64,000 bases of DNA from Yimella lutea (GCF_006715095.1 NZ_VFMO01000001.1:2232001-2296000), one strand, 5' to 3'; counted from the first letter of the stretch, positions 51,752 through 61,073 are shown. The notes: generated by a model from the sequence alone, not told the origin. Program-made: numbers and translations.

Positions 51752-52291
51752 ATGAGCGAGATGGACACCGACACCAGCGGCGCCTGGCTCTCCCGTGAAG
51801 AACTCCGGGACGCGCGCGAACGCCTGCCGATCCTCTACCTCGACTTGGTGCCGGTGCGGGTGGACGAACGGTCTGTCGTCACGCAGGTGGGTCTGCTGCT
51901 GCGTGGTACGTCCGAAGGTCGGATCAAGCGGGAACTGGTGTCCGGTCGGGTGCTCTACCACGAGCGGATCCGGGACGCGATCCTGCGCCACATCGACAAG
52001 GACCTCGGCCCGATGGCACTCCCACAGGTGCCGATCTCGCCGCAGCCGTTCGCGATCGCCGAGTACTTCCCCACGCCCGGTGTGACTCCGTTCCACGACC
52101 CGAGGCAGCACGCGGTGTCGATGGCGCACGTCGTCGTCGTGATGGGCGACTGCGCACCGAGTGCGGACGCCCTGGACCTCGCGTGGCTGAACCCGGACGA
52201 GGCGATGGAGTTGTCCCGCAGCGAGGAGATGAGTGGCGGCCACGGAGTGCTGCTGCGACAGGCGCTCGCCCATCTGGGCTTCCCGGTCTGA
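51752..52291 (+). CDS. Nudix-fold DUF4916 family protein
   Basis: 179 residues starting MSEMDTDTSGAWLSREELRD, with LYLDLVPVRVDERSVVTQVGLLLRG, GRIKRELVSGRVLYHERIRDA and FHDPRQHAVSMAHVVVVMGD. The Nudix fold is suggested by strand order and the glycine-rich loop before helix 1. The standard acidic box is replaced by HERIRDAILRHI, so hydrolase activity is uncertain. The Zn-ribbon-like small gene follows after 13 bp. Confidence 0.72.
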   Translation: MSEMDTDTSGAWLSREELRDARERLPILYLDLVPVRVDERSVVTQVGLLLRGTSEGRIKRELVSGRVLYHERIRDAILRHIDKDLGPMALPQVPISPQPFAIAEYFPTPGVTPFHDPRQHAVSMAHVVVVMGDCAPSADALDLAWLNPDEAMELSRSEEMSGGHGVLLRQALAHLGFPV

Positions 52292-52304
52292 GCCGACCAC
52301 GATC

Positions 52305-52496
52305 GTGGCGGACCTGCGCATCGAACCCTGTCGCAGCGAATGTGATTGGGACACAACGCAACAGCAGCTCAACGGTGAGCCGCTGTTCGCGTGCCGCTCG
52401 TGTGGGAGCGAATGGGTGCCCAGCGAGGCGTGGACCCCGGTCAATGCCGACGCAGTGGTGCCCGACGTGATCGCGCAGTGCCGTCAGCAGCGGTGA
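52305..52496 (+). CDS. Small Cys-containing protein, Zn-ribbon-like
   Basis: 63 residues from a GTG at 52305: VADLRIEPCRSECDWDTTQQ, then CRSCGSEWVPSEAWTP. The C-x3-C and C-x2-C pairs could bind zinc. It lies 13 bp after the DUF4916 gene on the same strand, and third codon positions are GC-rich. The function is unknown. Confidence 0.55.
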   Translation: MADLRIEPCRSECDWDTTQQQLNGEPLFACRSCGSEWVPSEAWTPVNADAVVPDVIAQCRQQR

Positions 52497-52630
52497 AATG
52501 CCACATCGACGCTTGGCTCAGCGAGTTCGTCGATGTCGTTCATGGTGTCCTCCCGAGAGTTTGTTCCTACACCTCGGGAATGTCACCACGACGCAGATTT
52601 GTGACCGGTCGACCCGGTCACGGACCGGGA

Positions 52631-52662
52631 AAGGACGCGCCGACAGCCGTCGACGCGTCCTT
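52631..52662. terminator. Hairpin terminator before the DoxX gene end
   Basis: AAGGACGCG pairs with CGCGTCCTT around a 14-base loop, ten bases past the DoxX stop codon (minus strand). Confidence 0.6.
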
Positions 52663-52672
52663 CTCGACCGGA

Positions 52673-53188
52673 TCAGACCGGCAGCTTGTTCTGCGCGTTG
52701 GCCGCCGCCAAGCGTGCCTCGAGCGCGGTCGTGTGTGCAGCGCGGCCGATGGCGTTCTTCGCCATGCCGGCGCGGTAGGGCAGACCCGGCTTGCCCGCAG
52801 TGTCGACCGCAGCGGTGATCAGACCACCGAGCAGACCGAGGTTGGTCACGAAGGAGACGAGGTGACGGCGCTTCTCCTCCTCGGTGTCGGCCTCCCAGAA
52901 GGCGTGCCCGGCGAGCGTGGTCGGGATCAGCAGACCCGACAGCAGCGTCGAGGCGACGCGGGGCGCCTTGCCCGTCGCGAGCAGGATTCCGCCGGCGACC
53001 ATCGCGGCACCGTTCGCCTTCACCAGGGTGTTGGGGTCGTTGGTCGGCAGTTTCAGCGGCGCAGCCAAACGGTCGGTGACCGGCGCGGCCTTAGGGGCGA
53101 GCTGGCCGCTGGAGCGCAACTGGTTGAAGCCACCGAAGATGAACGGGGCGGCAAGAAGCGGGCGGGCCAGCATGCGTACGAGCGCCAT
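52673..53188 (-). CDS. DoxX family membrane protein
   Basis: 171 residues. The N-terminal ALVRMLARPLLAAPFIFGGFNQL matches the first DoxX helix (R-L-LG-IF--G--HL). Further hydrophobic segments follow (VKANGAAMVAGGILLATG, LLSGLLIPTTLAGHAFW, NLGLLGGLITAAV), about four helices in all. DoxX proteins are small membrane redox-associated proteins of unclear function. AAAGG precedes the ATG at 53188; the next upstream in-frame start would add 17 non-conserved residues. Confidence 0.8.
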   Translation of the reverse strand: MALVRMLARPLLAAPFIFGGFNQLRSSGQLAPKAAPVTDRLAAPLKLPTNDPNTLVKANGAAMVAGGILLATGKAPRVASTLLSGLLIPTTLAGHAFWEADTEEEKRRHLVSFVTNLGLLGGLITAAVDTAGKPGLPYRAGMAKNAIGRAAHTTALEARLAAANAQNKLPV

Positions 53189-53292
53189 CAGGGCACCTTT
53201 CGTCGAAGTCAGTTTTCTTGCGTCAACGCTAGTCAGCAACGCTGCCTCGCGGGGATTTCGAGGGCGTCCGAAGCTGTCCGTTCGTCCGTCCG

Positions 53293-53312
53293 TATCCTGG
53301 ACCGAACGTTCG
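53293..53312 (+). promoter_or_regulatory. Candidate ilvD promoter with palindrome at the start point
   Basis: TATCCT at 53293-53298 could be the -10 box. The perfect palindrome CGAACGTTCG at 53303-53312 lies at the expected transcription start. A leader of about 100 bases precedes ilvD. Confidence 0.35.
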
Positions 53313-53351
53313 AGTCATGGACGCTCGGTGCTCCACGCAGTGCGCGATGCG

Positions 53352-53390
53352 ATGATTGGGATGATCATCGGTGCACAACGGCGCCGGTGA
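53352..53390 (+). CDS. Possible leader peptide upstream of ilvD
   Basis: A 12-codon frame reads [12 protein letters not shown] and ends in TGA 16 bases before the ilvD ATG. Three of twelve codons are Ile, the end product of the pathway, as in branched-chain amino acid attenuators. GATGAT and ATCATC within it can pair. There is no strong ribosome site, so translation is unproven. Confidence 0.3.
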   Translation: MIGMIIGAQRRR

Positions 53391-53406
53391 ACGAAAGGAG
53401 TCGATC

Positions 53407-55263
53407 ATGCCCGAACTGCGTTCCCGCGTCACCACCCACGGCCGCAACGCCGCAGGTGCTCGCGCACTCTGGCGCGCCACCGGCATGGGCGACACCGACT
53501 TCGGCAAACCGATCGTCGCGATCGCCAATTCCTACACCCAGTTCGTGCCCGGCCACGTCCACCTGAAGAACATGGGCGACATCGTCGCCGAACAGGTGAA
53601 GGCGGCCGGCGGAGTCGCCCGCGAGTTCCACACCATCGCCGTCGACGACGGCATCGCGATGGGCCACGGCGGGATGCTGTACTCCCTGCCGTCCCGTGAG
53701 GTGATCGCCGACGCGGTCGAGTACATGGTGAACGGCCACGCCGCCGACGCACTGGTCTGTATCTCCAACTGCGACAAGATCACTCCGGGCATGCTGAACG
53801 CCGCGATGCGCCTGAACATCCCGACCGTGTTCGTGTCGGGCGGTCCGATGGAGGCCGGCAAGGCGGTCGTTGTCGATGGCGTCGCCCATGCGCCGACCGA
53901 CCTCATCACCGCGATCTCCGCGTCCGCGTCCCAGGACGTCGACGACGAGGGCTTGGCGAAGGTTGAGTTGGCGGCCTGCCCGACCTGTGGATCGTGCTCG
54001 GGGATGTTCACGGCCAACTCGATGAACTGCCTCACCGAGGCGCTGGGACTTTCGCTGCCGGGCAACGGTTCGACCCTGGCCACCCACCAGGCGCGCCGGG
54101 CGCTGTTCGAGGAAGCCGGACGCGTGGTGGTCGACCTCGCCAAGCGTTGGTACGAGCAGGACGACGACTCGGTGCTGCCGCGCTCGATCGCGACCAAGGA
54201 AGCGTTCGAGAACGCGATGGCACTGGACGTGGCCATGGGTGGTTCGACGAACACCGTGCTGCACATTCTCGCTGCCGCCCAGGAGGGCGAGGTGCCGTTC
54301 GGCCTCGAGGACATTGACGCCGTCAGCCGGCGGGTGCCCTGCTTGAGCAAGGTCGCGCCGAACTCCGACTACCACATGGAAGACGTACACCGCGCCGGCG
54401 GAATCTCGGCGATCATGGGTGAACTGTTCCGGGGTGGGATGCTCAACGAGAACGTGCACAGCGTCCACTCCCCCTCCTTGGAAGCATGGATCTCCGAGTG
54501 GGACATCCGCGCCGAGAGCCCGTCGCAGACAGCGGTCGACCTGTTCCACGCCGCACCGGGCGGGGTGCGCACCACCGAGGCGTTCTCCACCGACAACAAG
54601 TGGAGCAGCCTGGACACCGACGCCGAGAACGGGTGCATCCGCTCGGTCGAGCACGCGTACACCAAGGACGGCGGCCTCGCCGTGCTGCACGGCAACCTCG
54701 CCGAGGACGGCGCAGTCATCAAGACCGCCGGTATCGACGAGGACCTGTGGACCTTCCGTGGCCCGGCGCTCGTCGTCGAGAGCCAGGAGGACGCGGTCGA
54801 TGCGATCCTGTCCAAGCGCATCACGGAGGGTGACGTGATCGTCGTCCGCTACGAGGGACCGGCCGGTGGCCCGGGCATGCAAGAGATGCTGCACCCGACC
54901 GCCTTCCTCAAGGGCACCGGCATGGGCAAGAAGTGCGCGCTCATCACCGACGGCCGGTTCTCCGGCGGCTCCTCGGGCATCTCGGTCGGACACGTCTCGC
55001 CCGAAGCAGCCCAGGGCGGTCTGATCGGCCTGGTCGAGGACGGCGACGAGATTCTCATCGACGTCCGGACACGCACCCTGTCGCTGGAGGTCGACGAAGC
55101 GACGCTGGCCGATCGCCGCGCCAAGATGGAAGCCTCCGAGCACCCATGGCAGCCGGTGAACCGTGACCGCGTCGTCACGAAGGCCCTCAAGGCGTATGCC
55201 GCGTTGGCGACGTCGGCGTCGTACGGTGCGGTGCGCGACCTGGGTCAGATTCGACGAGTCTGA
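53407..55263 (+). CDS. ilvD: Dihydroxy-acid dehydratase
   Basis: 618 residues, the size of E. coli IlvD. Cluster ligands are Cys122 ([11 protein letters not shown]) and the [11 protein letters not shown] group at 191-197. The early Cys of 2Fe-2S-type enzymes is absent (QFVPGHVHL), so a 4Fe-4S enzyme is likely. The C-terminal [19 protein letters not shown] is the active-site stretch. It dehydrates dihydroxy-isovalerate and dihydroxy-methylvalerate in valine, leucine and isoleucine synthesis. GGAG precedes the ATG. No other ilv gene is adjacent. Confidence 0.96.
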   Translation: MPELRSRVTTHGRNAAGARALWRATGMGDTDFGKPIVAIANSYTQFVPGHVHLKNMGDIVAEQVKAAGGVAREFHTIAVDDGIAMGHGGMLYSLPSREVIADAVEYMVNGHAADALVCISNCDKITPGMLNAAMRLNIPTVFVSGGPMEAGKAVVVDGVAHAPTDLITAISASASQDVDDEGLAKVELAACPTCGSCSGMFTANSMNCLTEALGLSLPGNGSTLATHQARRALFEEAGRVVVDLAKRWYEQDDDSVLPRSIATKEAFENAMALDVAMGGSTNTVLHILAAAQEGEVPFGLEDIDAVSRRVPCLSKVAPNSDYHMEDVHRAGGISAIMGELFRGGMLNENVHSVHSPSLEAWISEWDIRAESPSQTAVDLFHAAPGGVRTTEAFSTDNKWSSLDTDAENGCIRSVEHAYTKDGGLAVLHGNLAEDGAVIKTAGIDEDLWTFRGPALVVESQEDAVDAILSKRITEGDVIVVRYEGPAGGPGMQEMLHPTAFLKGTGMGKKCALITDGRFSGGSSGISVGHVSPEAAQGGLIGLVEDGDEILIDVRTRTLSLEVDEATLADRRAKMEASEHPWQPVNRDRVVTKALKAYAALATSASYGAVRDLGQIRRV

Positions 55264-55267
55264 TCGA

Positions 55268-57010
55268 TCAGGACGGCTCCACGTAGGTGGAGATCGCCTC
55301 GTCCCGCAAGGTGCCGGAGTTGTTCGAGATGTACAGCATCGACGGCGTGACTTTGTAGACATAGCCGCCGGAGTTGGCTCGCCAGCCGTCGCTCTCACGG
55401 ACCGGGTTCGCGACTCGAATGTTGTTCGGCTTCTCAGTCTGGTCAGGTCGCAGCCCGAGGTAGTAACGGCTGCCCGACGGGGCCTCGCAGATAGTCACCA
55501 ACGAGGTGTCCGAGGAGGCCACGAGCACCGCCCGATCGCCGCCCGAACAGCGCACCTCCGAATGGCCGGTCCAGCCCTGCGAGTCGTACCCCGCACCTGG
55601 CGCAATGGTCGGGCTGGTCGGTGTGGACGTCGACGTGTCGGTACTTGTCGACGTCGTGGGTTCCCTGCTCGACGCTTGCGTGCTCGCGGACGTGGTGGTG
55701 GTCGAGGAGCCGGTGTGCGTGACCGTCACGGTCGTGACCTTGCCGTCCGGTCGGGTGCTCACCGAGGTACTGGTCGATGTCGGGCTCGACGGGCGCGACG
55801 TACTGCTCGGACCTGTTGAGCTGGTGGTTCCCGAACTCGGCGACGAGCGATCGGGGGTGTCTGCTCCGACGGCACCCGTGCCGTCGTCCTGGCCCCAGAC
55901 CTGCCAGGCCGCGAACGCAGCGACGAGTGCGAGCGCGGCGAGCACAGCCCACAGCGCGGCCTCGGGGCCCAGCTTGCGGCCCGGTCGCTCAGCGGGGGGT
56001 GGGTTGGGGGTGCGGAAGTGGGTGCCGGTCGGACGCCGCGGTGTGAAGGCGGGGTCCGAGTGGGGACGGGATGTTCCTGACGGGGCTCCTCCGGTCAGGG
56101 CAGCGGGCGAGCGTTTGGGCAGCATCGCTGTCGCCGTTCCGGCAGCAGCCACCCCTGCACCGGCCGACCTCACCGTTTGTCCGGACGCCTCCAAGGCTGC
56201 CGTGGCGGCACGCCCGAACTCGCGCGCGCTGCCGAACCGCTGGGCCGGATCCTTGGCCATCGCCCGCGCAATGACCTTCTCCAGGGCGGGTGGGACGTCA
56301 TCCCTGACGCAGGTCAGCCCGCGTGGTGCGTCGTTCAGGTGCGCCTGGATCATCGACGGCACGGACGACCGCGGGAATGGCGGCTCCCCGGCGAGGCACT
56401 CGTAGAGCACGCAGCCGAGTGAGTAGATGTCGGTCGCCGGGCCGACAGGCTCGTCCTGGAAACGCTCCGGAGCCATGTAGGCGAAGGATCCGATCGCGGT
56501 GCCCGTGGAGGTCAATCGAACCTCGTCACTGCGACTGGCGATTCCGAAGTCGGCCAGATAGGCGAAGCCCGAGGGCAACAACAGGATGTTCTCCGGCTTG
56601 ACGTCGCGGTGCACCAAGCCGTCGTTATGGGCCGCCTCCAGCGCGTCCGCGACCTGTCGGGCCACTTCGACGGCGAAGGTCACGTCCATGTGGTCTGGCC
56701 GGCGCAGCACCGCGCGCAGGTCCTTGCCACGCACCAGGCGCATGTCCATGAACAGAATGTCGTCGATCTCACCGAAGTCGTGGATCGGGATCACGTGCGG
56801 TTCCTGCAGGCGCGCAGCGACCCTGGCCTCGCGCTGGAAGCGTTCCCGGTAACTCGCGTCCTTCGCGAGCTCACGCGGCAGCAGTTTCAAGGCGACCTCG
56901 CGGTCCTTGATCGTGTCATAGGCGCGGTAGACCTCGCCCATACCGCCACGTCCGATGAGATCGTCGATGCGATATGGGCCGAAGGTCGCTCCGACGCGAT
57001 CGTCGGCCAT
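55268..57010 (-). CDS. Membrane-anchored serine/threonine protein kinase
   Basis: 580 residues. The Hanks-type kinase domain occupies 1-270: GRGGMGEVYRA loop, Lys42 in VALKLLP, HRDVKPEN at 135-141, DFG at 154-156, APE at 180-182. A Pro-rich juxtamembrane part is followed by one membrane helix (352-372). Outside the cell there is a long Ser/Thr-rich linker (TSSTGPSSTSRPSSPTSTST) and a small C-terminal domain with two Cys (EVRCSGGDRAVL and TICEAPSG). It resembles PknB-like kinases without PASTA repeats. The signal sensed is unknown. Confidence 0.9.
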   Translation of the reverse strand: MADDRVGATFGPYRIDDLIGRGGMGEVYRAYDTIKDREVALKLLPRELAKDASYRERFQREARVAARLQEPHVIPIHDFGEIDDILFMDMRLVRGKDLRAVLRRPDHMDVTFAVEVARQVADALEAAHNDGLVHRDVKPENILLLPSGFAYLADFGIASRSDEVRLTSTGTAIGSFAYMAPERFQDEPVGPATDIYSLGCVLYECLAGEPPFPRSSVPSMIQAHLNDAPRGLTCVRDDVPPALEKVIARAMAKDPAQRFGSAREFGRAATAALEASGQTVRSAGAGVAAAGTATAMLPKRSPAALTGGAPSGTSRPHSDPAFTPRRPTGTHFRTPNPPPAERPGRKLGPEAALWAVLAALALVAAFAAWQVWGQDDGTGAVGADTPDRSSPSSGTTSSTGPSSTSRPSSPTSTSTSVSTRPDGKVTTVTVTHTGSSTTTTSASTQASSREPTTSTSTDTSTSTPTSPTIAPGAGYDSQGWTGHSEVRCSGGDRAVLVASSDTSLVTICEAPSGSRYYLGLRPDQTEKPNNIRVANPVRESDGWRANSGGYVYKVTPSMLYISNNSGTLRDEAISTYVEPS

Positions 57011-57171
57011 CCTCGTGCCCTCCCCCTGTCTGCGGTCCCCCTTGGATCCGCGCACCGTCCAACCGTAGCCGCCGCATCCGTTCGACCTCGATCATGGTTC
57101 ATCACGATTGTGTCCCTGCAGGCTTGGTGCGTCCGACTGCCAGGCGTGCGTGAATGTGTCACAGTTCACTC

Positions 57172-58557
57172 GTGGATCTGACCAAGCAGGCGCCTGCCGG
57201 GACGCAATCGACGCCCGAACAACGCACGCTGCAGCGCAGCTGGTACTGGTACGACTGGGCCTGTTCGGCATTCGTGACGGCGACGATGACGGTGCTGTTC
57301 GGCCCGTACGTGACCAGTCTGGCCAACAAGGCGGCGTGTCCGACCCGGCCCACGGACGAGGAATGCTTCACGAACCTGTCCGTGCTCGGCTTCTCGATCC
57401 CGCCGGGCTCGCTGGTGCCCTACACGCTCACCGCGTCCACCATCATCTCCGCGTTCGTGCTGCTGTTCGTCGGCGCACTCGCCGACCGCTCTCCGCGTCC
57501 GACCCGGTTGCTGGGCTTCTTCACGCTGGTCGGTGGGGTCGCCGCCACGGCGATGTTCTTCCTCGAGGGCGACAACTGGCAGCTGGCGATCGTGCTGGTG
57601 ATCGTCGCGAACACCAGCCTCGGCGCCGCGTTGATCATCTACTCGGCGCTGATGATCCGCATCACTCCCCCGGACGACCGCGACCGGGTCTCGACCGTCG
57701 GGTGGGCGATGGGTTACCTCGGCGGCGGCCTCATGCTGGCCGGAGCGCTCGCCTTCCTGCTCATGCACGAGAAACTTGGCGTCTCACTGTCGATGACGGT
57801 CCGCATCATCTTCGCTGCCGGCGGCATCTGGTGGCTGCTCTTCGGCATCATCCCGGTCATCGCCCTGCGCAATGTCCCGAGTGCGGCCGATGCATCCGGC
57901 AAGCAGCCGATGTTCAGCGGTAGCTTCAAGCAACTGAAGGAAACCTTCAAGGAGTTGCGCGGATACCCCGAGACGATGAAGTTCCTGGTCGCATACCTGT
58001 TCTTCAACGACGGTATTCAGACCGTCATCGCCGCGGCAGCGCTGTACGGAGCGTTGGAGCTGAAGTTCGACGAGAACCAGCTGTTCATCACGATTCTGCT
58101 GGTGCAGTTCGTCGCGTTCCTCGGCGCGATGCTCTTCGGACGGATGGCCCGCACCCAGGGTTCGCAGAAACTCATCCTGCTCAGCCTGTTCCTGTGGACC
58201 GGCGTCGTCTGCGTGGCTTTCTTCATTCCGGAGAGGGCGTTCGGGCTCTGGCTCGTTCTCAGCGTCGGCATCGGCATCGTGATGGGTGGTAGCCAGTCCC
58301 TGTCCCGGTCCCTGTTCAGCCACCTGGTCCCCAAGGGTCGCGAGTCGGAGTTCTTCAGCCTCTATCAGGCGATGGAACGCGGCACTAGTTGGTTCGGTAC
58401 CTTCGTATTCGGTCTGGTCTACCAGCTGTTTCACAGCTACCGTCTGTCGATCGTCGCGTTGGTGATCTTCTTCGTCGTCGGCGGTCTGCTGCTGCGGGCG
58501 GTGGACGTCCGCAAGGGGATCAGCGACGTCGGCAACCATGTGCCCCAGGTCATCTAG
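57172..58557 (+). CDS. MFS transporter, UMF1 family
   Basis: 461 residues with about 12 membrane helices. The N-terminal RSWYWYDWACSAFVTATMTVLF and LADRSPRPTRLLGFF are diagnostic of the UMF1/Atg22-like branch, as is GGSQSLSRSLFSHLVPKGRESEFFSLY near residue 370. The substrate is unknown; eukaryotic relatives export amino acids from vacuoles. The GTG at 57172 is preferred, with a CACAGT box six bases upstream; an in-frame GTG at 57154 is the alternative. It is divergent from the kinase gene. Confidence 0.85.
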   Translation: MDLTKQAPAGTQSTPEQRTLQRSWYWYDWACSAFVTATMTVLFGPYVTSLANKAACPTRPTDEECFTNLSVLGFSIPPGSLVPYTLTASTIISAFVLLFVGALADRSPRPTRLLGFFTLVGGVAATAMFFLEGDNWQLAIVLVIVANTSLGAALIIYSALMIRITPPDDRDRVSTVGWAMGYLGGGLMLAGALAFLLMHEKLGVSLSMTVRIIFAAGGIWWLLFGIIPVIALRNVPSAADASGKQPMFSGSFKQLKETFKELRGYPETMKFLVAYLFFNDGIQTVIAAAALYGALELKFDENQLFITILLVQFVAFLGAMLFGRMARTQGSQKLILLSLFLWTGVVCVAFFIPERAFGLWLVLSVGIGIVMGGSQSLSRSLFSHLVPKGRESEFFSLYQAMERGTSWFGTFVFGLVYQLFHSYRLSIVALVIFFVVGGLLLRAVDVRKGISDVGNHVPQVI

Positions 58558-58577
58558 GGAGAAATTTCGCGGCATTC

Positions 58578-58603
58578 GGAACAATCCGCGGCCCGCGCCC
58601 GTT
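58578..58603 (+). promoter_or_regulatory. SigR/SigH-type promoter of rbpA
   Basis: GGAAC at 58578-58582, then exactly 18 bases, then GTT at 58601-58603. This fits the GGAAY-N18-GTT consensus of ECF sigma factors SigR (Streptomyces) and SigH/SigE (Mycobacterium). The site lies about 100 bases before rbpA. Confidence 0.55.
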
Positions 58604-58701
58604 GGCACCAACAGATACCGCGACGGTCAGATCACCAACACATGACGATCTTGAGTTGATTCGTTGCGGCCACGTGCAGATTCGGTGCAAAGGGGAAAAC
58701 C

Positions 58702-59061
58702 ATGGCAGAGCGATCATTGCGAGGCACGAACCTTTCGTCGGTCTCCCACGAGAGCGACGAGGGCGTCACCCTCAGCGACCGGCAGCTGACCCGTTACCAG
58801 TGCCCGGAAGGACACGTCAGCGAGCTTCCGTTCTCGGTCGAGGCCGACATCCCGTCGTTGTGGGAGTGTCGCTGCGGCGCAGAGGCTGTTCTCGTCGACG
58901 GCCCCGAACCGGAACGCAAGCCGGTCAAGCACCAGCGCACCCATTGGGACATGTTGCTGGAGCGTCGCTCGATCCCCGAACTCGAGGAACTGCTCGAAGA
59001 GCGCCTCACCCTGCTGCGGGAGTCGCGCGGGGTCAAGCCCCGGCGTAAGCGCACGGCCTGA
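58702..59061 (+). CDS. rbpA: RNA polymerase-binding protein RbpA
   Basis: 119 residues, full length. The N-terminal tail MAERSLRGTNLSSVSHESDE and the core domain with Cys34, His38, Cys56 and Cys58 (YQCPEGH and WECRCGA) repeat exactly the zinc ligands of Streptomyces RbpA. The sigma-interaction domain follows with THWDMLLERRSIPELEELLEERL. It binds SigA-type sigma factors and RNA polymerase and stabilises open complexes. The ATG is preceded by AAAGGGGAAAA. A SigR-type promoter candidate lies upstream and a strong terminator downstream. Confidence 0.96.
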   Translation: MAERSLRGTNLSSVSHESDEGVTLSDRQLTRYQCPEGHVSELPFSVEADIPSLWECRCGAEAVLVDGPEPERKPVKHQRTHWDMLLERRSIPELEELLEERLTLLRESRGVKPRRKRTA

Positions 59062-59070
59062 GCCCATCGA

Positions 59071-59114
59071 ACGATTCGGCCCCGGAACTCACCAGAGTCC
59101 CGGGGCCGAATCGT
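59071..59114. terminator. Strong bidirectional terminator after rbpA
   Basis: A perfect 15-bp stem, ACGATTCGGCCCCGG against CCGGGGCCGAATCGT, with a 14-base loop, ten bases past the rbpA stop codon. Confidence 0.85.
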
Positions 59115-59116
59115 GT

Positions 59117-59784
59117 TCAGGCGCGGGCGAGCGCGAGTGCGGCCGAACCTTGGATCTCCATCGAGACGGTCAATCGTTCGAGCGAGATGTTGGCCGCAAT
59201 CGTGTCGTCAGCCGAGTGGTACTCCGGCTCGAGCAGCGCCGGCGTCTCGACGCCCCGCCAGGAGAAATTGCCGCTGTCGACTCCCACCTCGGAGAACGAC
59301 TGGTGATCGCTCGAGCCACGCGGCGTCACGTCGCTCATTCGTGCGCGATAGCCCAGACGCTCCCCCGGGCGTCGGGTGCAGCGTGGTGGTGAGTTGCAGC
59401 TCGATCGGCGCAGAGCGCTGAAGATCCAGCAAGGCGTGCTTCTGCACCTGGCCCACTCCGACCACAGGGATCGAGACATCGGCGGTCAGAACCGGAGCGA
59501 ACGCGGACGCCTGGCGCGGGTAGACCACGTCCACGCGGGTGGCGATGACGGCGACGGCCCCGCGTGCTGCAGCAGCGACGGCCAGCGGCGTGATGTCCTG
59601 GGTCACGCTGACCACCCGCATCAGGATCTGACCGGACAGATCCGCCGGCAGATCGGCCACCGACTCGGACGGGGCGATCACGACTGTTCCGCGCACAGTG
59701 ACGTCCTGGCGGGCACGAGCGGCCGAACCCACTCCCCACGCGAGGGAGGACGGCAGTCGGGGGCTGCTCAGCTCACCTGCCCAC
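59117..59784 (-). pseudogene. M28 family aminopeptidase with internal deletion
   Basis: The upstream frame encodes a PA-like domain (QDVTVRGTVVIAPSESVADL, then VAAAARGAVAVIATRVD and VSIPVVGVG). Near 59350 it jumps to another frame reading RMSDVTPRGSSDHQSFSEVG, then EPEYHSADDTIAANISLERL. The latter is the conserved end of M28 zinc peptidases (SDH-SF and YH-x-DD). About 150 residues containing most zinc ligands are missing between the two. It is inactive by inspection. Confidence 0.65.
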
Positions 59785-60306
59785 TCAGTCGTCGACGATC
59801 TCACCCTCGATGACATCGTCCTGCGCCGGACGGCGCCGCGGGCCGGTCATCGGGCCGGCACCGGGTGTCCCGGTCGGACCCGTGGACACCGTCGTCGCCC
59901 CGACCATCGTTCCGTCGAGCAGCCGACGTGCCACCGCTGCCTGGAGCAGTGGCCTGGCGAGAGGCCGGGTGAACGGCAGGATGAGGAACAGACCGATGAT
60001 GTCGGTCAGGAACCCGGGCGCCAACAGAAGTGTGCCGCCGATGAGGATCAGCGCGGCGTCAGTGAGTTCGCGGGCCGGCATGCGGCCGGTCTGCAGTGCA
60101 GTGCGCAGCGCCCGCCAGGCGGTACGCCATTGGCTCTTGACCAGCCAGGCACCGATGAGCGACCACAGCACCAGCAGACCGAACGTCTGCCAACCGCCGA
60201 TGGTGCGTCCCACCTGGATGATCACGATCACCTCGATGACCGGGATCACCAGCAGCATCAGGAACAGAATCCAGCCGATCTTGCCGCGTCCGCGTCGCTG
60301 GGCCAT
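59785..60306 (-). CDS. fxsA: FxsA family membrane protein
   Basis: 173 residues. Two N-terminal helices (WILFLMLLVIPVIEVIVIIQVG and WQTFGLLVLWSLIGAWLVKS) are followed by RELTDAALILIGGTLLLAPGFLTDIIGLFLILP, the diagnostic FxsA segment with PGF-TD-xG. A hydrophilic acidic C-terminus ends EGEIVDD. E. coli FxsA affects phage T7 exclusion by F plasmids; the native role is unknown. It starts five bases after ppm1 and ends the lnt-ppm-fxsA operon. Confidence 0.87.
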   Translation of the reverse strand: MAQRRGRGKIGWILFLMLLVIPVIEVIVIIQVGRTIGGWQTFGLLVLWSLIGAWLVKSQWRTAWRALRTALQTGRMPARELTDAALILIGGTLLLAPGFLTDIIGLFLILPFTRPLARPLLQAAVARRLLDGTMVGATTVSTGPTGTPGAGPMTGPRRRPAQDDVIEGEIVDD

Positions 60307-60311
60307 GGCGT

Positions 60312-61073
60312 TCACTTCCTGCCGGCGAGCCGTTTGAGTTGATCGAGTCGGTGCGCGGCGCCCCACTTGCTGACGTTGAGCATCGCTTCGCGCACGATCG
60401 ACTCGGTCATCTTGGACGCCCCAATCTCGCGTTCCACGAATGTGATCGGCACCTCTGCGACGACCAGGCCGGCACGCACCGCGCGCCAGGTCAGGTCGAC
60501 CTGGAAGCAGTAACCCTGTGAGGAGACGTCGGCCAGGCCGAGCGCACGCAGTGCGCAGGCGCGGTAGACGCGGTAGCCGGCGGTTGCGTCCTTGACCGGC
60601 ATGCCCAAGGCGAGCCGGATGTACAGATTGCCGCCGCGGCTGATGATCTCGCGGGACTTCGGCCAATTGACGATGGATCCGCCCGGGACCCACCGCGAAC
60701 CGATGACCAGGTCGGCCTCACCGGCTACCTCGAGCATTCGAGGCAGCATCTCGGGCGGGTGCGAGCCGTCGGCGTCGATCTCGACAAGCGCGTCGTATCC
60801 GCGCTCCAGGCCCCAGGCGAAACCGGCGAGGTAGGCCTTGCCGAGACCTTCCTTGCCCGCGCGGTGCAGCACCGTGATGTGATCATCGCTGGCCGCCATG
60901 TCATCGGCGAGCTCGCCGGTGCCGTCGGGCGAGTTGTCATCGAGGACGAGCACGTCGGCGTCCGGCACCGCCTTGCGGATCCGCGCCATGATCAACGGCA
61001 GGTTGTCCCGCTCGTCGTACGTCGGCAGCAGGACGAGCACGCGCTTCAGCGGCTCGCGGCGGATGTCAGTCAC
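60312..61073 (-). CDS. ppm1: Polyprenol-phosphate mannosyltransferase (Ppm1/DPM1-like)
   Basis: 253 residues of GT family 2. VLLPTYDERDNLP and VLVLDDNSPDGTG form the nucleotide-sugar site, VEIDADGSHPPEM the metal-binding DxD, and SRGGNLYIRLALGMPVKDATAGYRVYR is typical of DPM1. It transfers mannose from GDP-mannose to polyprenyl phosphate, the donor for lipoglycans and protein O-mannosylation outside the cell. In mycobacteria the same activity is fused to Lnt; here they are separate genes overlapping by eight bases. Confidence 0.9.
   Translation of the reverse strand: MTDIRREPLKRVLVLLPTYDERDNLPLIMARIRKAVPDADVLVLDDNSPDGTGELADDMAASDDHITVLHRAGKEGLGKAYLAGFAWGLERGYDALVEIDADGSHPPEMLPRMLEVAGEADLVIGSRWVPGGSIVNWPKSREIISRGGNLYIRLALGMPVKDATAGYRVYRACALRALGLADVSSQGYCFQVDLTWRAVRAGLVVAEVPITFVEREIGASKMTESIVREAMLNVSKWGAAHRLDQLKRLAGRK

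Noticed and set aside
53303..53312. CGAACGTTCG upstream of ilvD as a LexA/SOS box
   Set aside because: The actinobacterial SOS box needs four bases between GAAC and GTTC; here there is no spacer.
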